DNA of 64,000 nucleotides from Eutrigla gurnardus. Lineage: Eukaryota; Chordata; Actinopteri; Perciformes; Triglidae. The notes below the pieces were generated by a model. The model saw only the letters and a program-made list of their open reading frames with translations, was not told where the DNA came from and ran no database searches. Made by a program: the position numbers and the translations under genes. Of the stretch, positions 1-11,901 are shown piece by piece. The stretch's first letter is position 1. Every line of letters starts with the position of its first letter. Location: the NCBI GenBank assembly GCA_963514095.1, contig OY741285.1, positions 19,133,722-19,197,721 of the forward strand, in the 5' to 3' direction.

Positions 1-408
1 TGAAACATGCCAATTTTTCTAAGCGGATAACAAGGATAACTATATAATGTATGGCGGAATAACAACTGGAAGCACTTCGAAGTCGGCGCAGTAATATCAT
101 CTGTGAAACATGACGGGACTATATACCTTCTGCTTGTTTTCACAACCCTGTACGATGCACGTTATAACCATGATGTTTGATTGTTCACAAACTATCTTAC
201 TACAACCTGATGCTTCCTCAACTGTGCACAAACTACTACAGGTAGTGCAGGCGACGGCGTGCAGGTCACGTAGGTTCTATTGACGGAAGTAAGAGGGGGA
301 GGGGAGTGATGATATTACTGCGCCGACGTCGAAGTGCTTCCAGTTGTTATTCCGCCATACATTATATAGTTATCCTTGTTATCCGCTTAGAAAAATTGGC
401 ATGTTTCA
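1..408. repeat. Inverted repeat with 101-bp arms
   Basis: Bases 1-101 are the near-perfect reverse complement of 308-408; the one mismatch I found is in the stretch CTTCGAAGTCGG versus CTTCGACGTCGG. The loop (102-307) is about 206 bp and shows no reading frame I recognise. The left arm touches the window edge, so it may be longer. Confidence 0.85.
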
Positions 409-1157
409 TTTTGTGTAACCAAACTTGGGTCGTGTAACTACTCACGTAACCGTATTTAAATAGGGACAACGTGGAAGTGCTTGGTCGCTTCTAACTTCAC
501 CCCCCTTTGGATCCTAAGGAATATACTGGGCCAAGCTACATGCTAGCAAATTAGCGCTGCGTGGAGTGCGTGCAAGAGCCATTGAGTGCACGCACAGAGG
601 AGAGGGAGGTATGTATCACCTCGGCTAAGATCAGGGCAGAACATAGTTCAGTATGGAAATGTGGTGGTGTTTTCCTTTAAGGCTTACTGTCCTGTTTTTC
701 TTTTTATAATTCCTCATTAAAAGTCAAAGTTCAAGCAGTAAGTTGTTCCTTGTGTTTTTGAGAATATACTGTAGGTGTGAAAGCTGCAGCTGCTACTAGT
801 GTGGACTGAATGGACAGCAAAGTGTTAAAGCAACAATGGGGAAATGCTGTCCCCTCAATTCTAATGTTCTAGGTTTTCAAAATTAGATATGAAGATGAAA
901 TCTGACACATAGTTTCAGTGTTAAAACTGATAAAATAATTGCTGTCTGTGGTTCTTTATAGGCTGTGGCAATAATTTTGAAAAATAATAGCTTGCAGTAA
1001 CATATTGAAAAAAAGAACTATGAACTAATTCATTTTTGGAAATGTGAACTTAGTTCAATATTTTGAATTATGGACTGTGAACTGAACTAGTTCATTTTAA
1101 AATTTGTGAACTGAACTTTGAACTAGTTCATGTAGAAAGTGAACTTTCCCAACACTG
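1..1157. mobile_element. 3' part of a hAT-like DNA transposon, left end outside window
   Basis: The right boundary is the hAT-like terminus CCCAACACTG ending at 1157. It is preceded by a run of alternating GAACTAGTTCA-type motifs at about 1015-1145, a pattern common at the subterminal ends of fish hAT elements. The matching left terminus (CAGTGTTGGG) is not in the window, so the TSD cannot be tested. A TATA-like TATTTAAATAG sits at about 453. No transposase reading frame is recognisable. The 1-408 inverted repeat may belong to it or be a separate insertion. Confidence 0.45.
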
Positions 1158-1592
1158 GTCATGACTATGGCTTATAAGAAATATATTTTTACCTACTTGG
1201 CATATGGCAGGACCTATATGCCACTTAGGCTGTAGTACTTTCGTGAGACTCTGCATCCTCCACGTCCTCCATTTTCTGTCTCGTTTCCTTCTGCTCCATT
1301 AAAGCAACTTGTTTAGCAGTGGAGTGCCCCGATAGAAGTATTTATTCAGGTCAGATGTTCTGGGTACATGCTATTCCTTTATAAATGACTCTGTGCCTTT
1401 GGAGCAAAAGAATTAGCAAGAAATCAGAGTCAGAGTCCTTCTGGTGAAACGGAGACGCCTGATTATGAGGCCTTAAAGGGCCAGTGTTTCGCATTTCATG
1501 AATGGAATATAATACTCATGGCTACGTTTTCATGAGTGACTTATTGTTTTTCGGTAGCTTAGAATGAGCCTTTCGTTTTCACATAGTGAGCT
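1158..1592. other. No recognisable gene
   Basis: No reading frame with recognisable similarity, no splice-bounded exon and no clear TIR. Presumably upstream or intron-1 DNA of ttyh2, or a decayed repeat. Confidence 0.5.
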
Positions 1593-2154
1593 GGGGCCTT
1601 GTTTATAAAACTGTGCGTAGGATCTTAACTAAAAGTGTACCTACGCCCAAAAGTCAAAGTTGGCGTACACTAGGGATGGGGAAAAAATTGATTCTTAGAG
1701 ACACGGCTGAGAAAGAAATCCGACCGGCACCCGCTGCATTTAAACCGATAATGTTTCATCATTCATGATTACTGCTTTGTACATGTTTTGGGAATTGCTT
1801 TTGGATAACGTGTCTCATTTGAAGAAAAAAATGTCTACAGGCAAGCTGTATTTGTCTGACATAGATGCAAAGGACGTGAAAACACCTTCGTCATACAGGT
1901 CATTAAGCATTCTGAGGCTCTTATCTGACCATACGTGAAATGTAGAATCGGTGCAGGAAGGGGGGACCGGATTAGGTGAGACCTTATGGGCATTTATGGG
2001 GAGCTGTGAGCAAATGGTAGAATGCAAAGAGCAGGAGATGTTATCTCAGTATGAGCCCAGGGTAGACAGACTTCTGCACCTTCACCGCAGAGCTAGTACA
2101 AAAGTTTATTAATATTGCCCGGCACAAAAATAGTGGCGAGAATTAGGTAGTGCT

Positions 2155-3075
2155 AGTCCCCCTTCAGGTTTAGGAAGTTTAGGAATGTTTCTTGATACGT
2201 GCTGGTTTATTATGCCAAATAAAAGCGTTAAGTTGCTGGTCTAGAAAAAAAGATTTATTAAGACAAATTGGGAGGTGTTGAAAAAGATACAGAAACTTCG
2301 GTAGAATGACCATCTTAATAAGATTAACTCGGCCTGCAAGGGACAGGGTGAGGGCCGCCCATCTAGACAAGTCCAACTTGCATTTATCTAATAACGGCTG
2401 GAAGTTCTTCTGAAAAAGGTCCCTGAAGGAGCTGGTGATAAACACCCCCAAATACTTGAACCCCTTTCAGCTATTTTAAAAGGATTGTGGAAGTGATCTC
2501 ACCAAATTGTTAACAAAGAATAGCTCACTTTTCTGAATATTAAATTTATACCCCTATGGGTGCCCAAACTGATCCAGAATTGACGCAACTGAAGGGAGGG
2601 AGGATGTGGGGGTTGAAATAAATAAGAGAATGTCATCAGCATATAAGGAGAGTTTGTGGACTAGACCAAAACTAGTGATGCCTTCAAACTCATTCTGGTT
2701 TCTAAGCCAGATGGCTAATGGCTCGATGGCTATATTGAACAACAAAGATGAGAGCGGACAGCCCTGCCGGGTCCCACGTTTTAGAGGGAAGTATGCTGAA
2801 CGGACACCGTTAGTATTTACAGAAGCAGAGGGGGTTGCATACAGAAGTTTAACCCAAGAAATAAAAATTAGAATCAAAGCCAAATTTCTCCAAAATGAAA
2901 AATAAAAAGACCCACTCCACCGGGTCCAAGGCTTTCTCTGCATCCAGCGCCACTACGAGTGTTCGATCCAGGTGAGAAAATCATGTTGAGCAGCCTTCTG
3001 GTGTTAAAGAATGGATGTCTCCCTAATGTGAAGCCCGTCTGGTCCAATGAAATTATTGATGACACACCGCACTTT
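2155..3075 (-). pseudogene. L1-clade LINE reverse transcriptase relic
   Basis: The minus strand reads, in broken frames, DQTGFTLGRHPFFNTRRLL (about 3000-3060), then AEKALDPVEW, then GTRQGCPLSSLLFNIAIEPL (about 2700-2790), the catalytic YADD box (about 2640), and a downstream segment with LAGRVNLIKMVILPKFLYLF (about 2300-2360). The order is that of an L1-type ORF2 reverse transcriptase and its C-terminal region. At least two frameshifts separate the pieces and no endonuclease is visible, so it is a dead, 5'-incomplete copy. Its upstream side is close to the foldback element at 3220. Confidence 0.85.
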
Positions 3076-3719
3076 GGAGGCGGAGGGTGATATAATGAGA
3101 GGGTATTTGTTGTATCCTGTATTACATGCCGTCTGGTCGTCTCCTCCTCCTGCGGTGACACAGCGCTGATTAAATATTTAGAAATCATTTTGATATAAGA
3201 TACGATTTGGATTGAAGGTGGGTCATTCCATGTGAAAACAGCCAATATCGGGGTACCATGTACATGACACCTCTCAGATTTTGCCGAAAAGCGGTGAAAA
3301 TATGTCTTATGTTACCAAACGAGGGAATCTGAAGTTTCAGGTCAATATCTCAAACGGTTTGCCTGTGGCGTCCATTCGAATTTCAAGTGCCACACCCCTT
3401 TTTGACACATTGGAATTTTCGCATTTCATTTGTTGGCATTTTTGGAGGCCCATAACTTCTGTTCTAATAGTGATAGAAGGCTGAAAATTGGTGTGTTAGT
3501 TCACTGTAGTTTGTTCTACACAAATCTGAAGGCTGAATCAACATTCCGTACTGTTTGGGTGAGAGGTGGGTCACCAAAGTCCTAAAAAAATTTGACAGCA
3601 TGTGTGATTTTTCACTTTTTGGGTGCCCCTAGCACCACGATTAATGATCATATCTATTCTAAACAGGATTATTTGTTATGTTTGGGAGTTTTGGCCAAGG
3701 CGTAACGTCTCTCCAATTC

Positions 3720-3842
3720 TTACATTTCCTCGTGTTGTTTAATATCTTCTGCACTAACAAAGAAGAATGTAATGGTCTTAATGTTTTCTTTTGCCCATTG
3801 AAACATCTCCATTGGTGTCAGAATATGGTTTGCATCAGTGGC
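3720..3842 (-). pseudogene. Exon relic of a transposon-borne protein (FQWAKENI..FFFVSAEDI)
   Basis: A minus-strand open stretch of 40 codons starts right after a splice-acceptor-like CTGTAG (AG at 3843-3844) and ends at a TAA at 3720-3722. It contains TPMEMFQWAKENIK followed by ITFFFVSAEDIKQHEEM. I recall this kind of module in uncharacterised fish proteins, where it precedes a domain like the one at 30444-30725; that link is memory, not a search. It lies between the arms of the GGGTCATTCC element and runs in the same orientation as the relic in copy 2. No catalytic motif is visible, so function is unknown. Confidence 0.5.
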
Positions 3843-4184
3843 CTACAGACTTGCTCGTGCTGCTCGCTTGGGTCTCTTTCATCGGGATAAGGGGTTAATC
3901 TGTGATTTTCAGGAAATGAATGGCCAGCAGTCTTAATATTTAATTGTGTGCCATCACTGAGCATTATACTAAGTTATTTCCACTATTTGCATGCTTTATC
4001 ACCACTAAATTCTCCCTGATCAACATTCCAGACTCCTGGAAAAAATGTCCAGAATGGTGCATTATGAAGAATAAAATTCATATTAAGGAGCTTCATAGTC
4101 AAAGGTTTTATTTCATTAAAAGAAATAACAAATATGTATCTTTATCTGGTATAAATCCCATTAGGATCATCAAGTGCCCACATG

Positions 4185-5088
4185 TGCCCCTTTTCCACCG
4201 AGGCATTTTGAGGGCCGGCTTGGAGCCGGTGCCCAATCGCGAACCAGTTCTTCCTGTTTCCACAGACAAATAACCGGCTATCGGCCAGGAAAACTGGTTC
4301 CAGAGTGGCCCCAACTATTTGCTGGGCTAGAACCGTTCGCAAACCTACGTCAGGGGCTTGGGGCTGGGTTAAACGGGGGAAAATACGCTGCTGCAAAGTT
4401 TTACTAACGTTACTGTTCCCGGTAAGTTTCACTTTTAAAATGTTTCAGCTTGTTGCAAACCAACGACACATTTCTGTTTAGTTTACCAAGCTAGTGATTA
4501 CGTTCGTAACAGCAGCAAATAGTGGCTACGCTTCCTTGGGTAATGTAGGCTGACCGACTAGCTAGCCAGCTAGCGTGATATTGCTAACAACAACGTTAGC
4601 ATGCCACTTTCTGACTGCCGTTGGCTCACTAAACGTTACCAACTACCAACATAACATAACATCTGTGTTCGCAGCGTCGTGGACAAGTTTGTGATTAAAC
4701 CGCTGTTCTCTGGTTTGTGTTTGTAGAGCTGTCGGACATTGGCGATATTGAACCTGCAGATGAATAAACATCAAACACTGATCTATTGATCACACACTGT
4801 TCTACACTTTAAAAATGTTGTGATTTTAGTATTTTGTGTATTTTATTGTTATTGTATTATTTGCCAAAATAAATACTTTTTCTGAAGAGACATGTCTGCT
4901 ATGCTTGAAATTAGCGCTGCGGGGAAACCTCAGACGTATACAGTGACGTAATGACGTGGCTCTCTGGGCTCTCTAGCCGGTGGAAACGCAAACAGGTTCT
5001 CAGAAGGTTCGCAAGTTGAACAAACTGCGAACCAGCACGGGCACCGGCCCGGTTCTTGAACTAGGTTCGCGTTGGTGGAAAAGGGGTA
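4185..5088. mobile_element. Non-autonomous TIR element (CCCCTTTTCCACC ends), Harbinger-like
   Basis: TIRs TGCCCCTTTTCCACC (4185) and, reverse-complemented, TACCCCTTTTCCACC (to 5088) are flanked by a 3-bp ATG on both sides (4182-4184, 5089-5091). A 3-bp TSD suits PIF/Harbinger but ATG is not its usual TWA, so the assignment is tentative. A short terminal exon-like stretch ending ..ELSDIGDIEPADE-stop follows an acceptor-like TTTGTAG near 4727, with AATAAA further downstream (about 4869), suggesting the end of a former gene. It is inserted in the loop of the foldback element. Confidence 0.6.
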
Positions 5089-6372
5089 ATGGTCATTTGG
5101 GGGTCCAAATATGGGGTTCAAAAAGAGTCACCTCTGCCCTAAAGGGTTTTTGGACCCCCATCAAACCCCCACCAGTGGTACCATACCCTTCAAATTCATT
5201 TTGGCAAGAGCAAAGTTCCCAAATATAACAAATAATTCTCTTTAGAATAGATATGATCATTAATCGTGGTTCTAGGGGCACCCAAAAAAGTGAAAAATCA
5301 CACAGGCCGTCACTTTTTTTTAGGACTTTGGTGACCCACCTCTCACCCAAACAGTACGAAATGTTGATTCTGAACTAACACACCAATTTTCAGCCTTCTT
5401 TCACTATTAGAACAGAAGTTATGGGCCTCCAAAAATGCCAACAAATGAAATGCGAAATTCCAATGTGTCAAAAAAAATTCAAATAGACGCCACAGGCGTT
5501 ACCAAACTTCAGATTCCCTCATTTGGTAACATAAGGCATATCTTCACCGCTTTTCAGCAAAATCTGAGAGGCGTCATGTACATGGGTGGCTGGGTTGGCA
5601 TGGAATGACCCAGGTGTTAATGAAAAAAATTATCACTCCGTACAAGTGCAAGTTCATCTTCATGGTAATGCAGATCTAACGTATGATATGGAGTGAAATT
5701 AAATGTGTGCGAGTCATCAAAACTATAATAGTTCCAGTGTTTCCCGCAGGATTTTTTTCAGCAGCGGTGGTCCCCGAACCCTCTAGGGGGGTCCGGGGGC
5801 ATGCCCCCCCGGCCGAAATTTTTTTGTACCCTTTACATTGGAATGCATGAATCTGGTGCACTTTGAGAGGAGAATATGCACTTAAATCCTATTCAAACAG
5901 TCCTGTGTATTACTGTAGATGGGATTATTGGTGTTGTAACTTTGCCTTTTGTGTCTTCATTTACAGATTTTTATATTTTTGTATAGTAATATTTAACAAA
6001 AAATGCCACAACGCAAATATAATTTGCACAATTTATTTACAGATTTTTGCCTAATGCTTAAACACTAAACATGGTTGCTATGCCAAAAGCATAACTGTTT
6101 TTTACATAAGACACTTTGTTCAAAAATGAAATCTCCTGCAACAATGGGCAAAACACATCTTTTTAAATTATAAACCTAACTAAAATTTGAAAAGAACACA
6201 GACTCACACACATGAAAAATAAAAAATAAAGCTAATTGAATACCAATCAGTGTGAGCCTTAGCACTACAAATAGACCTCAGGTGAGCTCAGCTCCTTTGT
6301 GAGACAGTGAGAGTCAGGGGAAGAGGACAAGAGAGCGACACTGGTGGTCATGTAGCGACACATTTTAGCAAC

Positions 6373-6432
6373 TTACTTTCTCTCTCTCTCTCTCTGTCTG
6401 TCTCTCTCTTTCTCTGTCTGTCTCACTCTTTC
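6373..6432. repeat. Imperfect CT/CTGT microsatellite
   Basis: Interrupted run of TC and TCTG units. Confidence 0.85.
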
Positions 6433-6626
6433 CTTCTTTCTTCGATCTTCCGCTTCACTCGCTACTGCTAGAATCAATGTAACTTTGCAACCGTGTAGGG
6501 TAGCCTACTGCCAACAACTGCCACACTCGCTGTGTATTTTTCTTCTTTGATGTTGGTTACGTGACGATGTGCCGCGTGCTGCGCAATTGACGTTACGCGC
6601 TGTACATTTTCTAAAAGGAGCTACGT

Positions 6627-6709
6627 AAAAAATCCTTTAAAAAAAATCCTTTAAAAAAAAAAAAAAAAAAAATTTTTTTTTTTTTTTTTTTTTTAAAGGA
6701 TTTTTTTTG
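6627..6709. repeat. A/T hairpin with AAATCCTTT repeats
   Basis: A run of A with two copies of AATCCTTTAAA is followed directly by a run of T and AAAGGATTTTTT, so the block folds on itself. It lies just inside the right end of the hAT-like element. Confidence 0.7.
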
Positions 6710-6974
6710 CAGCGGCGGAGAAAATTCAGCGGCGGCGGCGCGCCGCTGCTGTGTGAACGTGGGGGAAACACTGAGTTCTTCTCACAGTTACTTTCTACAA
6801 TCTGACTTCAGTTCACCACAGATTCCCCTCCAGTCTCCAGAATGTGCGTAAGCATGGCTCACTCACTTTCCCATCAGGTTTGGTTTTTATAGATCACAAC
6901 ATTTGTGTGGAAAGTGGTGTACGCACGTTTACAGCCCCATTTTGTGCTTACGCAAGCTTTATAAATGAGGCCCC

Positions 6975-8131
6975 GGGTCTTTCTTATGGAGTCCCCCACA
7001 CCTGAAGGCCACATGGTTCTCTGATTGTAGTACAAATACTGTGTTACCACCGGCCACCATCTCAGTAGTGTTGTTATGGTAAGGATGGTCTCTAAGCAGA
7101 TGATCTAGACCACCATGATTTACAGTGGTCTTGGAAAAGGGAGGAGTCTGCAGCCACACCTCCATGCCCTGCACACCAGATCCCAGACACCGGCCCTTTA
7201 GATGTGGATTGAAAAATCAAAGAGTGAAATCATTCCTCTGGAGTTCACCTCTGTGTCTTCGCGTAGAGGAGTCACACTATCAGGGAGGGTGGATGGCTGA
7301 TCTTTCCCACCACGCGCTCCTGTGTTTATTTCTGTATTTTCAACAGTGAGATCGGTCAGGCTCGCTCATTATTTCGGGAAGAGAGAGAGAAAAATCGTAG
7401 CATTACGCAACGCTCCCGCCTCAGGGGGACTAAAGCACATCTACAATGGGGAGAAACTGGGCCGTGCACTGAAGTGACGAAGAGTCTGTCTGAGGGAGCC
7501 ATGTGGATGAGGGAGCTGCGTCAATTTTCCTCCCGTTATGCACACATGCACGTGCACACTTTGTCGGGCATTCTTTGCTTCCTCTCCTGTGTTTTCAGGC
7601 TTTCTCACCCACATAACGCTGCCTCACTGTGTTCATTACCTACAAACATTCCCTCAATCAACCTGTCACCCTCTCTTTTCTCCCTCCCTCATCTTCTCCA
7701 CCCTCCACATCCTCAGCTCAGAGATTGCCTTTCCGCTCAGCTAGATCTTCCTTCCTCCCCCTCCACGTGTCATTGCCTCCAGCCTGATGCGCTCCCCCAA
7801 CCTCCCCTCGTCTATAGGGACAATTGAGAGGAAACAAAACCAAGAAGACAGTTGAGTGGGGGGCCTCTTGAGTAAGTAGGGGGCGGGTGTTAAAATATCC
7901 TCTCTGCTTTTATGGGAAATAACTCTGAAGCTAATTCAGGTAGCAGTTAAGTGGTCGGAGCTTCCAATTTGATTTTTACCAAAGAGCGAATGTCTGCACA
8001 CTCCAGATCGGTAAAAGATAAATGGTGTTTTAAAACTTAATGGAAGGCTGGAGCACTCTGGGAAGTGATGGTTTTCAGGATGAGGTTGTGCGGTGTGTAT
8101 AAGCGCCGGGGTGTGTATAAGCGCCGGTCTC
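6975..8131. other. No recognisable gene
   Basis: Non-coding DNA with a C/T-rich stretch at about 7560-7800. The longest open frames here (for example about 117 codons at 7474) are low-complexity readings of pyrimidine-rich DNA with no recognisable family. I looked for a ttyh2 first exon here and did not see one. Confidence 0.5.
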
Positions 8132-8133
8132 GG

Positions 8134-8198
<65 letters not shown>

Positions 8199-8234
8199 CT
8201 CTCTCTCTCTCGCTCTCTCTCTCTGTGTGTGTGT

Positions 8235-8268
<34 letters not shown>
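8132..8268. repeat. Compound (CT)n-(GT)n microsatellite
   Basis: About 90 bp of CT repeats passes into about 45 bp of GT repeats. Open frames through it on both strands are artefacts. Preceded by a duplicated GTGTATAAGCGCCGG (8095-8127). Confidence 0.95.
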
Positions 8269-8498
8269 AACCCTCCCATTGAATGGATGCTACATAATTG
8301 AGAAGCCATCATTTTTGCGTCCTACTATGGAGAAGAAAGGATAGTAGAGAGGGAGGGGGGATTGGGGGGAGGGGGCTGTGTAGAAAGAAAAGTGTTGTCT
8401 TTTCGGCCGTAGCTACTTTCAAAAGCTACATTGGAATAAATGTTGCATCGAATGCTCCTTCTAAAGCTGTTAACATGATCTCTCAGGAATAACGTCAG

Positions 8499-8720
8499 GG
8501 GAGTTTCTTCAGATTTGGCACAAACGTCCACTTGGACTGGGAGATGATTTAGTGATTTTGGATTTTGGGGGTTAAAGGTCAAGCCACCATCAGCTGATGT
8601 ATGTCTAGTTCTCGTGAAAGCAATATCTGAGGAACGGCTGGAGGAAATCTCTTCAAATTTGTCACAAGCATCCACTTGGATGAGAGGATGCATTGCATTT
8701 GTGGTCAAAGGTCACTGTGA
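8499..8720. repeat. Dispersed fish repeat, two diverged units
   Basis: Two related stretches, at about 8508-8580 and 8645-8720, each read like TTGGCACAAACGTCCACTTG followed by GGTCAAAGGTCA. This is a familiar moderately repetitive motif of teleost genomes, sometimes in tandem. No coding content. Confidence 0.55.
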
Positions 8721-9514
8721 CCTCACAAAATAAGTAGCCATCATATACTAAATATGATAATTTCACACAAATTTTGAAATTATGAAGAGATGAGAAACAC
8801 AATGCAAATTAAAGGTGATATAAAACAGGATGTATGCCTTTAATGGTGCATGTGAGCCCCAGCCGGGATCCAGGTTGTCCCCGTTTCCACCACATTCCCT
8901 CCTTTCTCCACATTGCCCGGCTGCAGGAAAATCACAAGAAAAGAGGCCCGTCACATGCTGCTTAATTCAAATTGCGATAATTCGCCCTTTCACTCGTCCT
9001 CCTTCCCTGTTGCAAAGGGAACCAAACTAACCTGCACGTTGCCATGGCGATGGCCCAGTGTTTATCAGAGTTTCTCCCTTTTTCTCCTTCATTGAGCATT
9101 CTGCGACCCACGTCTCCATCCCATTTGCCGTGTTCACCTTAATTACACCCGGTCAATGCCGAGTCTCACCCCCCCTCCCCCACCTCACCTTGGGGCACGC
9201 TGCCATCCGTCTGTCTGAGCATGTCCATTAACATGTTTACAATCATGTTTTTTTATGGGGGCGCTGGACAGTGTGAGAAGTTGAGGGGGGGGATCAACGA
9301 CTGGAGATCCCTCCTTCCTGCGTTCTTTGTCAGCAGATGTGTGGCCATCGAGATGAAAGGAGATGTAGCCGTGAAATGGGGCGAGCTGAGGCACTGCCCC
9401 CTGACAGATGGAGCCAGGGAGATGAGCAAGAATGGATTGTTTTTAGGGGAGGGGAGCGCCTGATAACAACGGCAATTCAAAGTGCAAAATGACACATGAT
9501 AAGGATATCTAGTC
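8721..9514. other. No recognisable gene
   Basis: Non-coding; no exon, TIR pair or RNA gene that I can support. Confidence 0.5.
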
Positions 9515-9869
9515 TACACTCTAAAGACAAATGCTTTGGCTCTACAACAAAAATGAATGAATTAAGTTATGACAACTTAAGTTCAACCAACACACTACAT
9601 TGAGTTTGGGGAATTCACTTTTCTTCTGCAATCAAAGGTATTTTTTAACTACCAAATACTTAATTATTGGTAGAATTAAACATGTTTTTTTTAAGTTAAT
9701 TAAGTTTTCCACATTTTAAGTTATTTCTAAGTGTTATGTACTTAACTACACTGTAAGAAAAAAAAGAGTAAAAAACGGTCAATGACTGGCAGCTACGGCT
9801 GCCAACCAAAAACCGTAAAATTAAAGTAAAATATCCTAATTCAAATAAAGTGCAAAAACATTCATTAAA

Positions 9870-10500
9870 TGTTCTGCAGGCAAATACTTTTATTTTACAG
9901 ATTTTTCTTCAATTTTTATGATCAAACACCTTGACTAAAGTGAAAATGCTAAAAGTTCTGCAGAAAATACTGTTATTTTACAGAATTTTCCTAAATTACT
10001 ACAATCAAACACCTTTAATAAAGTGAAAATGCTAAAAGATCTGCAGAAAATACTGTTATTTTACAGATTTGTCCTATTTTTTAATGATCAAACACCTTTA
10101 ATAAAGTGACAATGCTAAAGGTTCTGCAGAAAAATTGTTATTCTACAAATATTTCTCAATCTTTTTACAATCAAACACCTTTAATAAAGTGACAGTGCTA
10201 AAGGTTCTGTAGAAAATTCCATTATTCTACAGATTTTTCCTAAATTATTACAATCAAACACCTTTAATAACAGTTAAAAAACACCTTAAAAAACAGTCAA
10301 ATGACTGGCAGCTACGGCTGCCAAACAAAAACCCTAAAATTACTGTAAAATATCTATAATAATACATCTAATTCAGATTAAGTAACATTTTCATTCTGCA
10401 TGGTTCTGCATAAAAATACCACTATTCTACATATTTTTCCTATATTTTTACAATCAAACACCTTCAATAAGTGTTACATGCTAAATATTTAATGATTCAG
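9870..10500. repeat. Subterminal tandem array, about 82-bp unit
   Basis: About six to seven diverged copies. Each unit contains GTTCTGCAGAAAATACTG, then TTATTTTACAGATTTT, then CAATCAAACACCTTTAATAA and AGTGAAAATGCTAAA. It sits just inside the left end of the CACTGTAA element; subterminal arrays in such elements often hold transposase-binding sites (inference). Confidence 0.75.
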
Positions 10501-11548
10501 TTTTTGTAATATTACAGTTTTAATGTAATACATTGAATATTTTAACTACTGTACTGACTGAAAATATCATGTAAAAGATTATTGTGAAATATCCTCAACT
10601 CAAAACATACTTAGGAAATTCAAAATCGATACATCTAAAGATTTTCACTGTTTCAATTAAAGTAGGTCGCGAAACTTAATTATAAATAAAATACACACCA
10701 ATATTGATTCTAAAAGCCCTTTATTTAATGTATTGAGTTGTAAATTTACAATATCAACCAATTATTCTTCAGAGACCCCCAAATCCTTAAATACAGTGTA
10801 TTATCAAATAAAATCAAAACATACCACAAAAGGGCAATTAATCTGTACCAGAGGTGACAGTGCAATGTAGCAGATCAAGAAGAATCCTCCTCCAAGTTGC
10901 CAGTAATCAGCTGGATCTTTGGTGCACCTGGGGGAGGGGGAAGGGAAAAAGGACAAAGTAAGATCCACTGAAAAGTCCTTACTATAATTTTTTAATTTTT
11001 TATTTTTTAATGCTATTGCCGCTTGCCAGTATTGCACGCTTGGTGGGATGCCACTAGGAGGATGATTGACAGGTGCTCTCCTTCATAAAATCACGCCAGT
11101 CCCAGCGGCATGGGCGGGCATTGGCGGGCCGTGCCCGCCCACAGAGTCAGCCGTGCCTGCCCTGGGCTGGAAACTGTTTATTTTATTTGGGTTTTGTTTT
11201 TTACCTCGGAGTGGCCAACTCTCTATTATTCCTATCCAGGGCGGTCGCCACTCGCCAAATGCGACTAAAATATTCCCCTGGCGACTTAATTTTGGAGGGA
11301 TACATGCCACTGGGGCGGGTAAATGTTTGTCCCGATGGTCGTGCTCTTGCAATAAATTATGCATGATATAACAAAACATTGTAGTAGCTGTAAACTGATA
11401 AATTATGACGGTAGCAAACGTCAAGCTAAACCGGTGATTTGTTGTGTGTCACACTGAAGTAGCTCCCCGTCACCGCTGTAGAAAATAGTTCCCCCGAAGC
11501 AACGTAACGTGCGCGTCACCGCTCTTTAAAAGTTTGGCGCAGTGAGTG

Positions 11549-11855
11549 TGATTCACACCGGCCGCGGAGCGCCGCAAATAGGCGCGGCCGTCCCGCGCCT
11601 TGAAGCGATCGTTTCGGCGTCTGCTCTATTTTTTGCGCGTGCCGCGAGCGAACGCATCAATTCTGGCAGTAAATCACACAAAGAAACACGAGACAATCTG
11701 GTAAATTTTCAAAATAAAAGCAATTTTCAAAATAAAATAGCGATTGACAAATGCGATCATATTTGTGTATCTCAACTTGCACTGGGAAACACATTTAATA
11801 AATGTGAAGAGTAGATAAACAAATGTGCGTATTTCAACGGTATATCTGCACTACC

Positions 11856-11901
<46 letters not shown>

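Larger units (their letters stand above)
3220..5611. mobile_element. Foldback DNA element, GGGTCATTCC family, copy 1
   Basis: Termini GGGTCATTCC (3220) and GGAATGACCC (to 5611) are flanked by a direct 4-bp AGGT (3216-3219 and 5612-5615), a plausible TSD. Long inverted arms follow: about 3220-3693 against about 5217-5611, with small indels. The central part contains a minus-strand coding relic (3720-3842) and a later insertion (4185-5088). Without that insertion the element is about 1.5 kb. Same ends and TSD length as the element at 29343-31807. The superfamily is not certain; 4-bp TSDs occur in several (Sola, Academ, Chapaev among others). Confidence 0.75.
5735..6773. mobile_element. hAT-like element with CAGTGTTTCCC termini
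   Basis: CAGTGTTTCCC at 5735 and GGGAAACACTG ending at 6773 form the TIR. The flanks show a 5-bp direct AGTTC (5730-5734, 6774-6778) rather than the usual 8 bp of hAT, which fits either a hAT subgroup with short TSDs or a decayed 8-bp TSD. Subterminal GC-rich stretches (GCAGCGGCGG) also mirror each other. No transposase is seen; it is a MITE-like copy. Confidence 0.6.
1593..6974. mobile_element. Outer pair of inverted termini GGGGCC..TTTATAAA enclosing a nest
   Basis: The left end reads GGGGCCTTGTTTATAAAAC at 1593; the reverse complement of the right end (to 6974) reads GGGGCCTCATTTATAAAGC. Both continue into a GTGCGTA/GCGTAAG motif. This terminal motif is frequent in fish genomes. I see no convincing TSD, so the two ends may be one interrupted element or two separate copies in opposite orientation. 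Everything between (L1 relic, foldback, two TIR elements) would be later insertions or carried sequence. Confidence 0.35.

Noticed and set aside
5735..6773. Standard 8-bp hAT target duplication
   Set aside because: Only five flanking bases (AGTTC) match; extending to eight fails, so I report 5 bp.
7441..7830. Possible ttyh2 first exon or promoter
   Set aside because: No APWW..LH-like start or matching donor could be found; the frame is pyrimidine-rich low complexity.
8037..8344. Open frames of 78-91 codons on both strands
   Set aside because: They run through the CT/GT microsatellite and encode only Ser-Leu, Cys-Val or Arg-Glu repeats.
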